Source: Auxenochlorella pyrenoidosa
Taxonomy: Eukaryota; Chlorophyta; Trebouxiophyceae; Chlorellales; Chlorellaceae
NCBI GenBank assembly: GCA_001430745.1
Contig: KQ481946.1
Span: 315,987 to 332,242 of the forward strand
Length of the DNA: 16,256 nt
Direction of reading: 5' to 3'
Part shown: positions 1 through 9,636 of the stretch, piece by piece
Layout: each line of letters opens with the position of its first letter
Numbering within the stretch: the stretch's first letter is position 1
Notes under the pieces: generated by a model
Database searches by the model: none
What the model saw: only the letters and a program-made list of their open reading frames with translations
What the model was told of the DNA's origin: nothing
Program-made: the position numbers and the translations under genes

Positions 1-1448
1 GCCGCCAGGCGGGGCTGCCCGCGCCGCGCGACCTGGGCGACCGCATCGTGCTGCCGCAGGGCGCCGCGCTGGCGGCCGCCGACTTTGGGCTGCTCGGCGG
101 CGCAGAGGCCAGCCCTAGCAACTGCAGCAGCCTGGGTGATGGGGAGCCCAGGTGCGGGGCAACCGCCCGGACCGCCGCCTGCCCTGCTCGTGTGTGAGCA
201 TGTGAATTCTTACTAGGAGAATCTAAGGCTGTTTCGCCGTCGTATGCCCCATGTACGGCTGTGCACTGCCTGCCAACCTGCTTGCCTGCCTGGCTGCCAG
301 CTCTGAGCCCCAACAAAGAACGCCGCTCTGTGTCTTTGCTCCGCTGCAGCGCCGAGGAGCTGGAGCTTTTCACCCAGTTTGCGGACATGGCGCGCTCCCT
401 CTCACGGGAGAGCGAAGCAGCAGAGCATGGCGGCGGCAGCGGCGGGAGCACGGTCGACCAGGCAGCAGCAAGCCCAGCTGCAGCAGCAGGCGGCCAGGCC
501 TGCCCTGCCAGCACACTGTCCAGCGAGCAGCAGGAGCAGAGGCTGTTGCCGCAGCAAGCAGAGCTGCAAGAGGGGCAGCGGCGGCAGCAGCAGCAGCAGC
601 AGCAGAGCGGGTCAAACGATGTATCGCAGAACAGCAGCGGCGCCTCTGCGGCACCAGCATCCGCGTCTCTGGATCACAAACCGTCTGCATCAACAGCTGT
701 GCCTGCACCTGGGGCAGCAGCAGCTACGGATGGTGCCAGCGTGGGCAGCCCCTCCAGCAGCAGGGGCAGCCGGCCTGAGGCCGCACCGCCCACCCCTTCG
801 GCAGGCAGCGGGAGCGAGCAAGGGCAGCAGACCCGCAAGCGTCCAGCGCTGGATGGCGGAGGTGACGATGCAGCCCAGGGCCAGGCCGCCCTGGCATCCA
901 AGAAGCAGTGCACAGAGGCGTGCACCCTGCCGGCAGCCAGCAGCGCTGCTCCAGCAGGCGCGCCGCTGCAGCCGCTGGCGGGCGCCTGCAGCGCGTGCCT
1001 GCTGGGCGCCAAAGGCCCCACCGCGCTGCCCGCCATGGTGGCCTTCCTGCACCAGCAGCAGGAGGCCGCACTGAAGGCGGCAGCGGCAGCTGCCAAGGCA
1101 GGCACCGCCGCTGCCCCCGGCGCTCCCCCCGCACAACCAGGCGCCGCTGCCCCCGGCTTCCGCCCGGTTGCCATGCTGCCCATGCCCATGGTGCTGCCAC
1201 CCGCAGTGCAGAAGCAGACGCTGGCCGCGATGCAGGCGCATGCGGCGCGGCTCCAGGCGGCTGCCGTCGCAGCTGCTGGCGCCAAGGCTGCGGCGCCGGC
1301 ACCCACGGGCACAGGCCAAGCTGTACCTGGGCGCGGCCTGCCCATGATGGTTCCTGTGCACCAGTTTGTGGCCGCAGCAGCGGCAGCGCAGCAGCAGCTG
1401 ATGCAGCAGCACAAGCAGGCGCAGACGCAGCCCCAGGCGGCGCGCTGA
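1..1448 (+). CDS. 3' end of an Ala/Gln-rich protein of unknown function (5' end outside window)
   Basis: Two exons are visible: 1-151 (codons starting at base 3) and 350-1448, ending in TGA. The intron 152-349 begins GTGCGG and ends CTGCAG; the phases match (AG plus C makes Ser) and the frame stays open across the join. The visible part is 415 residues. It begins with a moderately ordered stretch (DLGDRIVLPQG, AAADFGLLGG, then AEELELFTQFADMARSL after the splice). It then becomes low complexity: Ser/Ala/Gln-rich, a run of seven Gln at 585-605, a Lys-Lys-containing patch, and long Ala/Pro/Gln helices toward the end. No enzyme fold, zinc-finger or DNA-binding motif is visible. Such tails are common in algal transcriptional regulators and RNA-binding proteins, but that is only a guess and I do not recognise the family. 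The stop and last exon are well supported; the function is not. Confidence 0.7.
585..605 (+). repeat. (CAG)7 microsatellite coding for poly-Gln
   Basis: Seven consecutive CAG triplets read in frame as seven Gln in the last exon of the first gene. Further interrupted CAG/GCA triplets flank the run. Confidence 0.9.
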
Positions 1449-1937
1449 GCGCTGGGTTGCGGCGCATCCCACTCCTGCCCCTTGGCCAGAACTTATCACT
1501 ACCCTGCTGTGCAGCATGCTGTGCAGCATGCCGCACGTCCCCAGGTGTAGCCAATGTACCCACCAGTTTTGTTAGGCTGACACTGTTTCCCTGCTGCTCC
1601 CACTGCGATGGGCACCCGTCTCAGGAGGCCGTCGCTTCTGTCTCGCTTCCCTTTCATGTGATGCTCCCACTCCGTCCAACCTGCCATTTTTCACCTTCTC
1701 GAGATTGGTTTTGCCTTCCATACCTGTTAACACGTCGGAGAAGATTTGTTGTCCAGGCCAGCGCCAGCTGAGGCGGTGACATAGCGTGCACGCCACAGCC
1801 AGGCTGGAGCCGCGTCCTGGCCGCTGAAGGCTGTTCCCCTCACCTACATTGCCTCTATTACAGGTTTCCACACCAATTGGTTGCTGACACACGGTTGCTT
1901 CAGTGTCCTCGCCCGCCCGCCTTTCGTATAGGCCCCG
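1449..1937. other. 3' UTR and intergenic spacer before the kinase gene
   Basis: No convincing coding exon was found between the TGA at 1448 and the kinase ATG at 1938. Base composition drops, with T-rich stretches around 1560-1740, as expected of UTR. A 12-base unit, CTGTGCAGCATG, is repeated twice in tandem at 1507-1530 and contains the palindrome GCATGC. No TGTAA was found, so the polyadenylation site of the first gene is unknown. The kinase promoter must lie here, but no clear TATA box was recognised. Confidence 0.6.
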
Positions 1938-4900
1938 ATGGGGGACCGCAGCAACTGGGTCGACTTCGAGGCGCGCACATACTGTCTTCCTATTATCTTG
2001 TGGGGGACGCCGCTCCGTCCCAGACAGCCCCCGCCTCACAGCCCCGACTGCCGCCGCCGACCCTCTGCAGGTGCAGCGCGAGCTGGGGCGCGGCACTTGG
2101 GGCACCGTCCTACTAGCACACCGCCACCAGGATGGCTGCTTCTACGCCCTCAAGGTGGTGCAGCTGGACAAGCGCTCTACCCGTGACCAGATGGCCGCTG
2201 TGCAAGAGTGCCAGGTGGGCATGTGTCTGCTTGGACACCACAGATGCTCTGCATGCGCTTGCTGCCCCAGATGCAAAGCCACGCTTGGCTACACTGAGAA
2301 GATTTAGCAGTTAATAGACCATTATTGGATTGTATGCCATTCTTTTGCAGGTCCTGGCCAGCCTCGACTCTCCCCACATCACCCGCTACTATGACAGGTA
2401 GGCGCATGCACACAGGGGCAGCTTAGTGTGTTGCAGCTTGGCAGGCAGCACACACACAGCACACGCCCTCCACACCGCCCTTTCCAGCCCGGCAGCCGGC
2501 TGATCCAGCCACCCCTGAGACGCTCCACCCCTTGCTCTCTCCCTCCCCTCCCAGCTTCCTCCACGAGGGCCGGCTGGTAATAGTGATGGAGTGGGCCCCC
2601 GGGGGCTCGCTGCATGCCGCCATTGGCCGCTCGCCGCGGCCGCTGCCCGAGGAGGCCATCTGGCGGGTGCTGCTGCACATCACGCTGGCGCTGCACCACA
2701 TGCACAGCAGGTGGGGTGGGAGCGGCGGGGGCCATGTCGGGGGCGGCGCTGCCGGCGCTGCGCCCCCGCAGCCTGCGCCCGGCCGGCCCGGCTTGGGCTG
2801 CGCGGTCGCCAAGAAGTCCTCCCTCCCCGCTGGCTGTGCGCTGCAGGCGCATGTTGCACAGGGATGTCAAGTCGTTAAATGTCTTCCTGACCGGCCCCAT
2901 GGATGGGCAGGGCCGGCACACCCAGTTCAAGCTTGGTGACGTCGGCGTCAGCAAGGTGCGCCAGTTTTTTTTTTTTTTTTTGGGGGGGGGGGGGGCAGAG
3001 GGGCCAGGGACCGGGAGCAAGCGCGCGAGCGCGCCTGTCCGCTGATGCATGGCATGTGCATGAGCAGGGTCGTGTAGCTGATGCATTGCGTGAACATTGC
3101 GCTGTTGGGCTGTGCTTGCCCCGCTGCCGCAGGTGCTTGAGGAGGGCAAGAGCCACGCGTCCACCCTCATTGGCACACCCTTCTACCTGTCCCCAGAGAT
3201 CTGCCAGGCGCGCCAAGGGGGGCATCCAGTGCTGTTGCATGCCCCCCGATGCATGCGCTTGCCGCTCCTTTGGGTGCGCAGCGCCCAGTGTCTGGCATCC
3301 GCGCTTGCAGCTGCCCGGGCCTGCCTGTCCTGCTCATTCTGCCGGTGCCCTTTGTCCCTCGGCAGGAGAAGCCCTACGACTCCAAGTCGGACATCTGGGC
3401 GCTGGGGGTGGTGCTGTACGAGTGCGCTACGCGGAGGCACCCGTTTGATGCGCAGTCGCAGGTGGGCGGGTGGGGGGCTGGCTGAGGGGGTGGGCTGGCG
3501 GTGCGTGGCAGTGCGGGCGGGATGGCCGGGCATCTAGCTGTGCGTGGCACACTTTGGCGTGGCTCGGCAGGGTACGAGCAGTGGAGCACCGCTGCTGCGG
3601 AAGGGGTGGCCGTGCATCTCCCGCACAGCAGGAGGCGGCCCGCCTGGCGCAGCGAGCATGCTTTCGTGCCTGCACCCCGACCGTACTGGCCCCCCTGCCC
3701 CGCCTGCAGCCCAGCCTGATCATGAAGATCCTCAAGGGCCGCTACGAGCCGGTACTGGGCCTGAGCACCGACCTGACCGCCATCATCAACCGCTGCCTCA
3801 GCCAGGCCGCCGCCCGCCGCCCCTCGGCCGAGCGCCTGCTCAGCCTGCCCTGCGTGCGCGCCAAGGCGGCGGAGCTCGGGATCGAGCTGCCCCCCTGCGT
3901 GCTGGCGGCGCCGCTGGCCTCCCCGGGCGGCAGCTTCATCGTCGGAGAGGGGGCCAGCCCCAGGAAGCGGTCGGTGCTGCCCAGCCTGCAGGCAGTGGCA
4001 GACGCCAGGCGGTCAAGCAACGGCGGCGCTGTCAACGGGAACGGCAGGCCGGCCTCGCGCCGCGCCACCTGCCCGCACAGCCCAGCGCAGCTGCCGCCGG
4101 GCGCAGACCGGCCGCCCAAGCCGGTGGTGGGCAGGCGCAGTACCCCGCACATCCCCTTGGAGGAGCGCTGGCTGTCTGGCGCTGAGCGTCACAACCTGCG
4201 CATGAAGCCGCCGCTGCCGGCGGCCGCGGTGCCTCGCCGCCGCCTGACTGAGCAGGCCGCGGCCGCAGGCAGGCAGCCGCTGCAGGGCAGCCTGCAGGGC
4301 GAGTGTGCGCTGCAGCTGCAGGGCAGCCCTGCATCCCCAGAACCGGCTGCACCTCTGCAGTCAGGCGCTGCCGGGGCCTTGGCGGCCGCGGCGGCTGTGG
4401 CAGCCCTGACGCTTGCTCCAGCGCCTGCGCCGGCGCCTCAGGCGGCAGCCGCGCCGACCGCGCACGACGCTCCAGCTGCGCAGCAGGCACCTCCCCGCCG
4501 GCACTCACACTTCAGCGTGACCAAGCACATGCGGGCGCTGAGCGGGGTGGCGCAGCAGTGGTTGGCGCAGCGGGCCAGCATCAACGGCAGCGGCGGCGAG
4601 GGCGGCGCCAGCGAGGACGCCACATCCCCCGCCGACAGCGCGGCTGCAGGGCTGGCAGCCTCTGCTGCCGTGCCGACGGCAGCACGTGCTGTGGTGGTGC
4701 AGCGCAGCGCGGTCTCTGACAGCGTGCTGCAGGTGTCTCCCTGGCGGCTGGCGGAGCAGGCGGAGGCGGTGCCGCTGCCCGAGGCGTCGGCGGCGGAAGA
4801 GGAGGAGGAGGACGAGGAGGGGGGCCAAGCAGCAGTGCTTGACGACCTGCGACGGCGCTGCGTGGCGCTGCTGGGCTGTGAGCAGGCCTTTGAAGAGCTG

Positions 4901-5083
4901 TACAGCCTGGCCCAGTCGGCCATGGTGGATGGCAGTGATGGCAGCAGCGCCGGGGGCGCGCCGGCAGCGCCACGGCCCCCCACCATTGCCGCGCTGGCAG
5001 ACGCGCTGTTTGCGCGCGTGGGGTACAGCAGCAACGCCGCAAGGGCGCTGCACCTGCTGATGCGCATGCTTGCTGTGGAGTGA
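1938..5083 (+). CDS. NEK (NIMA-related) family Ser/Thr protein kinase
   Basis: This is a predicted 677-residue protein kinase. Exons: 1938-1970, 2071-2214, 2351-2397, 2555-2710, 2847-2955, 3133-3207, 3366-3461 and 3710-5083; all phases agree. Landmarks: Gly-rich loop GRGTWG (17-22), catalytic Lys39 in YALK, helix-C Glu57, catalytic loop HRDVKSLN (131-138), DVG (158-160) in place of [12 protein letters not shown] (177-185), then [13 protein letters not shown], which is typical of NEK kinases. The kinase domain ends near residue 275. The tail of about 400 residues is Ala/Pro/Gln-rich with a Glu/Asp run, and it ends in a helical segment ([10 protein letters not shown]... to ...[11 protein letters not shown]) that may be a conserved C-terminal module. 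NEK kinases act in the cell cycle and in cilia or microtubule control; the exact role here is unknown. ATG 1938 is the first plausible start, and joining exon 1 to exon 2 gives [13 protein letters not shown] as expected. Introns 1 and 6 appear to be GC-AG. The family call is firm; the first exon is less so. Confidence 0.88.
2965..2995 (+). repeat. T17-G14 homopolymer junction in kinase intron 5
   Basis: Seventeen T are followed directly by fourteen G, just after the donor of the intron 2956-3132. This is unusual for the region and prone to length error in sequencing. It lies wholly in the intron. Confidence 0.9.
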
Positions 5084-5460
5084 TTATATCTAGCTCGGGC
5101 AAATCAGCACACTGCCTGCTTTCATTCTTTTGCATACCCCTTTCTGTTGCTTGCTGTTCAGTGATCTCAGTGCTGATGCACAGTTGTATGTTGTAGCTCA
5201 CCAGCGATGCCGGCGCATGCAAGGATTGACAGCTGCTGCATGAGGACCCCATGCAGCATCGCCGCCAGCCTGGCAGCAGCACAACAGCCAGCGCCTAGAT
5301 TTCCCCGCGCTTTCTGATTTCTGATCTGTCGTCTATTCATATCTCAGCTCGATTTCCCGCTGCAACCGGCAGCAGCTCGCAGCAAGCTTGAAAGCGAAAT
5401 CGCAACTTCAAAGCCTGCGGGGCAGCGTTGCGCCCGCTCTACTGATTCAGAGTGCACATC
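5084..5460. other. Spacer between kinase and expansin genes
   Basis: No coding exon was recognised. The stretch is AT-richer than its surroundings, as expected of the kinase 3' UTR followed by the expansin promoter and 5' UTR. No TGTAA was seen. A perfect 9-base stem with a 7-base loop lies at 5234-5258. Confidence 0.6.
5234..5258. repeat. Small perfect hairpin (9-base stem, 7-base loop)
   Basis: TGCTGCATG at 5234-5242 pairs with CATGCAGCA at 5250-5258. It may be a 3' UTR structure of the kinase mRNA, but no T-run follows and no function can be assigned. Confidence 0.5.
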
Positions 5461-8143
5461 ATGGGCCCCGTGGGCGCCTGTCTGTGCGCGGCTGTGCTGC
5501 TGGCGGCCTGGTGAGCGAGTCAGACGGCTGGGCAGGGGTGCTTGAGGCTGCTCAAGGGGAGCAGCGGCAGCTGCTGGTCAGCCTGGCGCACTGAAGAGGG
5601 CGGCTGTAGCCCATCAGAGCCCTGACCTGTCCCAGCCACAGCGGCGCATCCCGTCTGACCGCCGCCCCGCCCGCCGTTGCGGATTGTCTCCCGTTGTGCA
5701 GCACGGCCGCCGCCCCGCTGGGCCAGTGGACGGCAGGCACCGCCGTCCCCTATGGCGGGCCCTCTGATGGGCAGGACCCGCACCAGGCCTCTGGCGGTTT
5801 GAAATCCGGCAGCTGCGGTGCGCTCCCCCTGGCCGGGCAGCACGGTACCGCTGCGTGTCCTGCAACCTTGCACGCCGGTGAGCACACGCTGCCCCACAGG
5901 CTGCCTGGCAATGAAGCCCCCCCCCGCACCTCCATAACTCGCAGGCTACGGAGAGCTGAGCCAGTCAGAGTGGCCCTACTGGAGCGCCGCGGCTGTGGGC
6001 CCATCCTTCCCGCTGGCCGCCACCGCCTCGCGGCACCCGCTGCTGGGCTGCGGCGCCTGCATCGAGCTGCAGTGCTCCGACGTGGGGCGGCAGCACTCGG
6101 GGCGCATTGCCAGGGGCCTGCCGGTGCAGTCACAAAATGCATCATTTCTCACAGCCGCGCACACCCCGTGCTCTCTCGCACCTCCCGCACCGAGCACCAC
6201 CTCGTGCACCCCTGCAGAGCCGCTGCCCGCCTGGCGCCAACGGCTCGTCCCTCGTGGCCCTCATCGCCGACACCTGCGTGGACTGCCCCGCCACCAAGGT
6301 GAGGCGCAGGCGGGAGGGCGCCCAGCATGCTTGACCAGCTGGCTTCTTTGCTCCTGAGGCAGCGGTGAGAAGCGCAGCTTGCAGTGTGCACCTGGCATGT
6401 GTCTGCCACCTGTCGAAGACCGGCCGCTACTCCCTCCACCCTTTCACCCTTGCAGCTGACGCTGCACTACCTGTCGTTTGCCCAGGTGAGGCCCTGCTGG
6501 CGCGAATTTGCTTCCAGGCATCGTGTGTGGGACAGTTGTTGTGCATCCCTGCGCTACCGGCAAGCACCCACCTGGCCCTGACCCAGCACCCACCCGTGCC
6601 ATGCGCGCACCCGCTGCCATGCTGCTCCCCTGCAGAAGCTGGCCAGCCCCGACATCGGCGAAGTTGGCATCCAGTGGCGCCAGGTGGGTGGCGTCAAGCC
6701 CAGGCTGCCATTCCCAGCAGGCTGAGCTGCGCCGCCTGTGCAGCCTGGCCCAGGCCGAGCTGAGCCCTGCCCTCTCCAGCACCAACTGTTCACCCCTCAC
6801 CCGCCCTGGCCCAATGCCTGTGGCCTGCAGGTGGAGTGTGACGCGCCAGCACCCATCGTGGCGAGCATTGACACCTACAGGGCCACGCGTGAGTCGGTGC
6901 AGGGCCCCCCATTGCAGGCGCTGGCCTTGCACAGCGTGGCCCGAGGATGCCAGGTTGACTTGGGCGGACAGCTGCCGCAGCACGGGCCACGGGGCATTGT
7001 TCTGTCCACGGGTTCGTTGACATTTCTTCGTCACCACCTTTGCCCTCTTACCCTGCCCCTCACCACACCAGAGGGCGGCTACATTCGGATGTCTCTGGAG
7101 GGTGTGGCGGGCACCGGCGGCATTGCCAGCATCGAGCTCAGAAAGTCGCCGCTTGCGGTGGGGCACGGCTGGTTTGGGGCGATCGCCAAGCTTGCACCAT
7201 GCATTTTCATGCCCGCGGGTGTTATCCAGGGCGATGCCCAAGGCGCCGTGCTCAGCAGGCTCGGCGCTTTCCAGCGTGCGCCGTGCTTGGCTGCCGCGCC
7301 TCCCTGCAGGGTGACCGCATGAGCCTCGCGGGCACTACTTGGGCCAGGATGATCAACTCCTGGGGCGCAAAGTACGAGCTGAGGTGAGGCGTGGCGCACA
7401 GCCAAGGGCTTGGAGGGGCTCTGGTGTGGAGGAGACCGAGGAGACCTGTTGGGGAGGCGCCCTCCCAGCCGCTGCATTGAATGCCTGTCTGCAGTGGGTG
7501 TCCATGCACCCCCTGGATTTAGACCCTCTCCCCCCCTTCTCCCCCCGCTCCACAGCGGCCTGCCCGACGTTCCCCTGGACCTGCGAGTCACCAGCGACAG
7601 CGGCGAGGTGCTGGTGGCCAGGTGAGTGAGGGGTCGCCGCCTGTTGCAAGGGCCAGGTTCCAGGCGGTGCATGCGTCCAACTCGGCAAACCTGGCAGGGA
7701 CCCGGCTGCTAGGCCTGGGTGCATGGGCAGAGGCTCCCGGCTGCGGCATGCCGACGTGCTGGTGCCGCCATGCCGGCCCCACCTGCTTCGCCGGGCGACC
7801 CCACCTGACTTCTCTTGCCCCATCTGACCCCCTCGAACCCCCCAGGCAAGCCATCAAAGATGCGGGGGTCACCGGCAGGCTGGCGCTGCCCGTGCAGTTC
7901 TCCACGGCGGGTGCGGTGGGGGAGGGGGCTGCCCCAGGCACCCCATACCAGCCCCTGACGGGCGCCGCCCTCGCGCAGCAGATGGGGCTGCTGGCGGGGT
8001 CGCCCGGGGGAGGGGCTGGCGGCAGCAGCGGTGCTGGCGGCATTCCTGGCATCGCCTCTGCTGCTGCTGCTGCTGCCGGCGCTGCCAGTCAATACTCTGT
8101 TGCACCCCCGGGGCCCAGCCTGAGCCCGGGACTTGGAGGCTAG
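5461..8143 (+). CDS. Secreted expansin (DPBB domain plus CBM63-type domain)
   Basis: This is a predicted 367-residue expansin; expansins loosen cell walls without hydrolysis. Exons: 5461-5510, 5702-5877, 5945-6081 (or to 6123), 6218-6298, 6456-6485, 6636-6683, 6831-6888, 7072-7157, 7310-7383, 7556-7621 and 7846-8143; all phases agree. The first ATG gives a signal peptide (MGPVGACLCAAVLLAA). The double-psi barrel region (about 25-172) has GCGACIELQC (110-119) and ALIADTCVDC (135-144); Asp139 sits at the usual conserved Asp. LTLHYLSFAQKLASPDIGEVGIQWRQ covers the end of domain 1. Domain 2 (about 188-290) has GGYIRMSLEGVAGTGGIASI, WARMINSWG with Trp233 and Trp240 as likely polysaccharide-binding aromatics, and LDLRVTSDSGEVLVA. 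A Gly/Ser/Ala-rich tail of about 75 residues follows, ending at TAG. Exon 3 has two phase-compatible donors 42 bases apart; the shorter form is preferred because it keeps the usual spacing between the Cys motifs. The FAS1 gene lies just downstream on the same strand. Family and layout are strong; the substrate is unknown. Confidence 0.88.
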
Positions 8144-8254
8144 CCGTCTCCGCTGCCCAAGCCCGCTCTCCCAAGGGGCCAAATGCCATGCGGCTTCCCT
8201 GATTCAAAACTTGTTCATCCTGCATGCCCTTATCGGTTCCGGTTCTCTGTTACC

Positions 8255-8352
8255 GCGTGAATGCTGGGCGGCGAGGCAGCGCACGCCCCCTTGCGCAGGC
8301 GCCCTGTAATCTCGAGGGCGGCGCGCTGCCTCGCCCAGCCCAGCATTCACGC
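8255..8352. repeat. Long inverted repeat (arms 28 and 30 bases) with inner stem
   Basis: The left arm 8255-8282 is the reverse complement of the right arm 8323-8352 except for a 2-base insertion in the right arm. A second 6-base stem pairs 8300-8305 with 8315-8320 inside the 40-base spacer and leaves the loop 8306-8314. The transcript could fold into a strong hairpin. It may be a 3' UTR structure, a small-RNA precursor or a short inverted-repeat transposon remnant; no flanking target duplication was evident. Confidence 0.85.
8305..8309 (+). promoter_or_regulatory. TGTAA polyadenylation signal for the expansin gene
   Basis: TGTAA is the usual green-algal nuclear polyadenylation signal. It lies 162 bases after the expansin stop, in and beside the loop of the inverted repeat's inner stem. 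Confidence 0.5.
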
Positions 8353-8529
8353 ACAGGCACAGGGATGAACGCTGGGGTTGAGAAGCTGCAGCGTGGAGGG
8401 CATGGCGCGTGTGGTGCCAGCACCTCAAATTTGTCTTGTGGAGAGGCAGCCGAAGGGAAGGTCTGGTCCCCCCACCCCACCCAAACCCAACCACCACCAC
8501 CACCCAGCTCATCTCTGCTTGGCCCCCTG

Positions 8530-9636
8530 ATGGCCAAGCCTGCAGGCACCCCCGGCATTGCGGATGCCGAGAGCAGCGCCGCCATCGTGCCCGCCGCCCA
8601 GGCGGCGCCCTGCACCACCACCGTGGTCGACCTGCTGCGCTCCCGGCCAGACATGGGCAAGCTGCTGGGATACCTGCAGGTGTCGGGTGAGCGGGAAGGG
8701 CAGCAGGCGGGAGGGCGCAAGTGCGGTGCAGCGGCCAGGGAGGGGCGACCTGCGAGGACGCCAGCTGTGGGGCAACGCCTGGTCCACGGCACGCCACTGC
8801 GTGCAGTTGTCCGCCACGCTGTGCAGAGGCATTGACCTCAGCACGCCTGTAGCGCGCTGGCGGCCTGCCCCCCTCCCTCCCTGCCTGCAGGCCTTCTGCC
8901 CCTGCTGCAGGACCCGTCGGCCGCAATCCCGCTCTTTGCGCCCACCGACGACGCCTGGGCGGGCGTGGACGCCGCCATCGTCGACCTGTCAGACCGCGAG
9001 ACCCTGCAGGCCGTGCTAACCTTCCTGGTGGCCCAGGTGGGGTGGGCTGGGTGGGGGCGGCCCTGGGTAGTGAGGGCCCCGCATGACGAGAGGTACCCAG
9101 CAGGCGGCAGGGGATCGAGTGGAGCAGGGTTTTGCTGGCAGAGGCACCGTGCAGCTCTGGCACCACACAGGGCGGCACAGCCGGATCCCTGTTGCCCACT
9201 CCGCCTTGCGTTCTACACCGCACGCCCCCCCCCCCCCCACCCCCCCCCCTTCTGTGCGCAGGGCCAGGTGGTGATGCCAGACCCGTCGCAGATGCTTCCC
9301 GAGGACCTGGCCAGCGGGGGGGTACTGCTCACCGTCGACACGCTCAACGGGGCGCCCCTGCGGGTGGGCGGCGCCGCGCTGCCCATGCCCCAGTTAGGAG
9401 CGGCTGCCCCGGTGCGGTGTGAGCACTCCAGCAGTGCATCATGCAGTGCCACACCCACCGCTCCTGCCCTGGCCGCCGCCTCCCCATCCCCTGCGCAGGT
9501 GTTTGCCAGCCCACAGGGCATCGCGCTGCGCGACGGCAGCCAGCTGACCCCCGACAGCATCGTGGTGTCTGCCAACAACATGGCCTGCTCCTCCGTGGTG
9601 GACGTCGTCGCCACCGCTGTGCCCATGCCCTTCTGA
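8530..9636 (+). CDS. Fasciclin (FAS1) domain protein
   Basis: This is a predicted single FAS1 domain of about 196 residues. Exons: 8530-8686, 8891-9036, 9262-9411 and 9499-9636 (TGA); all phases agree. Features typical of FAS1: TTTVVDLLRSRPDMGKLLGY at the start, IPLFAPTDDAW with the H1-box (T/S)xFAPTDxAW pattern, DRETLQAVLTFLVAQG in the place of the usual LxxVLxYHVxxG, LLTVDTLNGAPLRV, then TPDSIVVSANNMACSSVVDVVATAVPMP, which resembles the closing H2-type motif. FAS1 domains mediate adhesion at cell surfaces and walls. ATG 8530 has no signal peptide after it, so either an upstream exon is missing or an acceptor at 8544-8545 (TGCAG) joins this domain to another N-terminus, possibly the expansin. 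The last intron (9412-9498, 87 bases) is in frame without a stop, so a longer isoform is possible. The domain is firm; the N-terminus is uncertain. Confidence 0.78.
9225..9249 (+). repeat. Poly-C tract before a FAS1 splice acceptor
   Basis: Fourteen C, one A and ten C lie just upstream of the TGCGCAG acceptor ending at 9261. It probably serves as the polypyrimidine tract, in a G/C-only form. Confidence 0.85.

Larger units (their letters stand above)
8144..8529. other. Spacer between expansin and FAS1 genes
   Basis: This holds the expansin 3' UTR, the inverted repeat with its TGTAA, and a stretch with interrupted CCA triplets near 8470-8510. In-frame ATGs at 8224 and 8365 could extend the FAS1 frame upstream, but the peptide they add is low quality and shows no signal peptide. 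Confidence 0.55.

Noticed and set aside
674..1529. Long antisense frames opposite the first gene
   Set aside because: They are Cys/Ala/Arg-rich shadows that arise from GC-rich, triplet-biased coding sequence and have no conserved features.
3208..3228. Extending kinase exon 6 to the GT at 3229
   Set aside because: It keeps the phase but inserts seven residues in a region of fixed length in NEK kinases; the GC donor at 3208 gives the expected sequence.
3470..3709. Open frame leading into kinase exon 8, possibly a longer exon or mini-exon
   Set aside because: The acceptor at 3708-3709 gives [18 protein letters not shown] with the right spacing; the upstream stretch is Cys/Arg-rich intron sequence.
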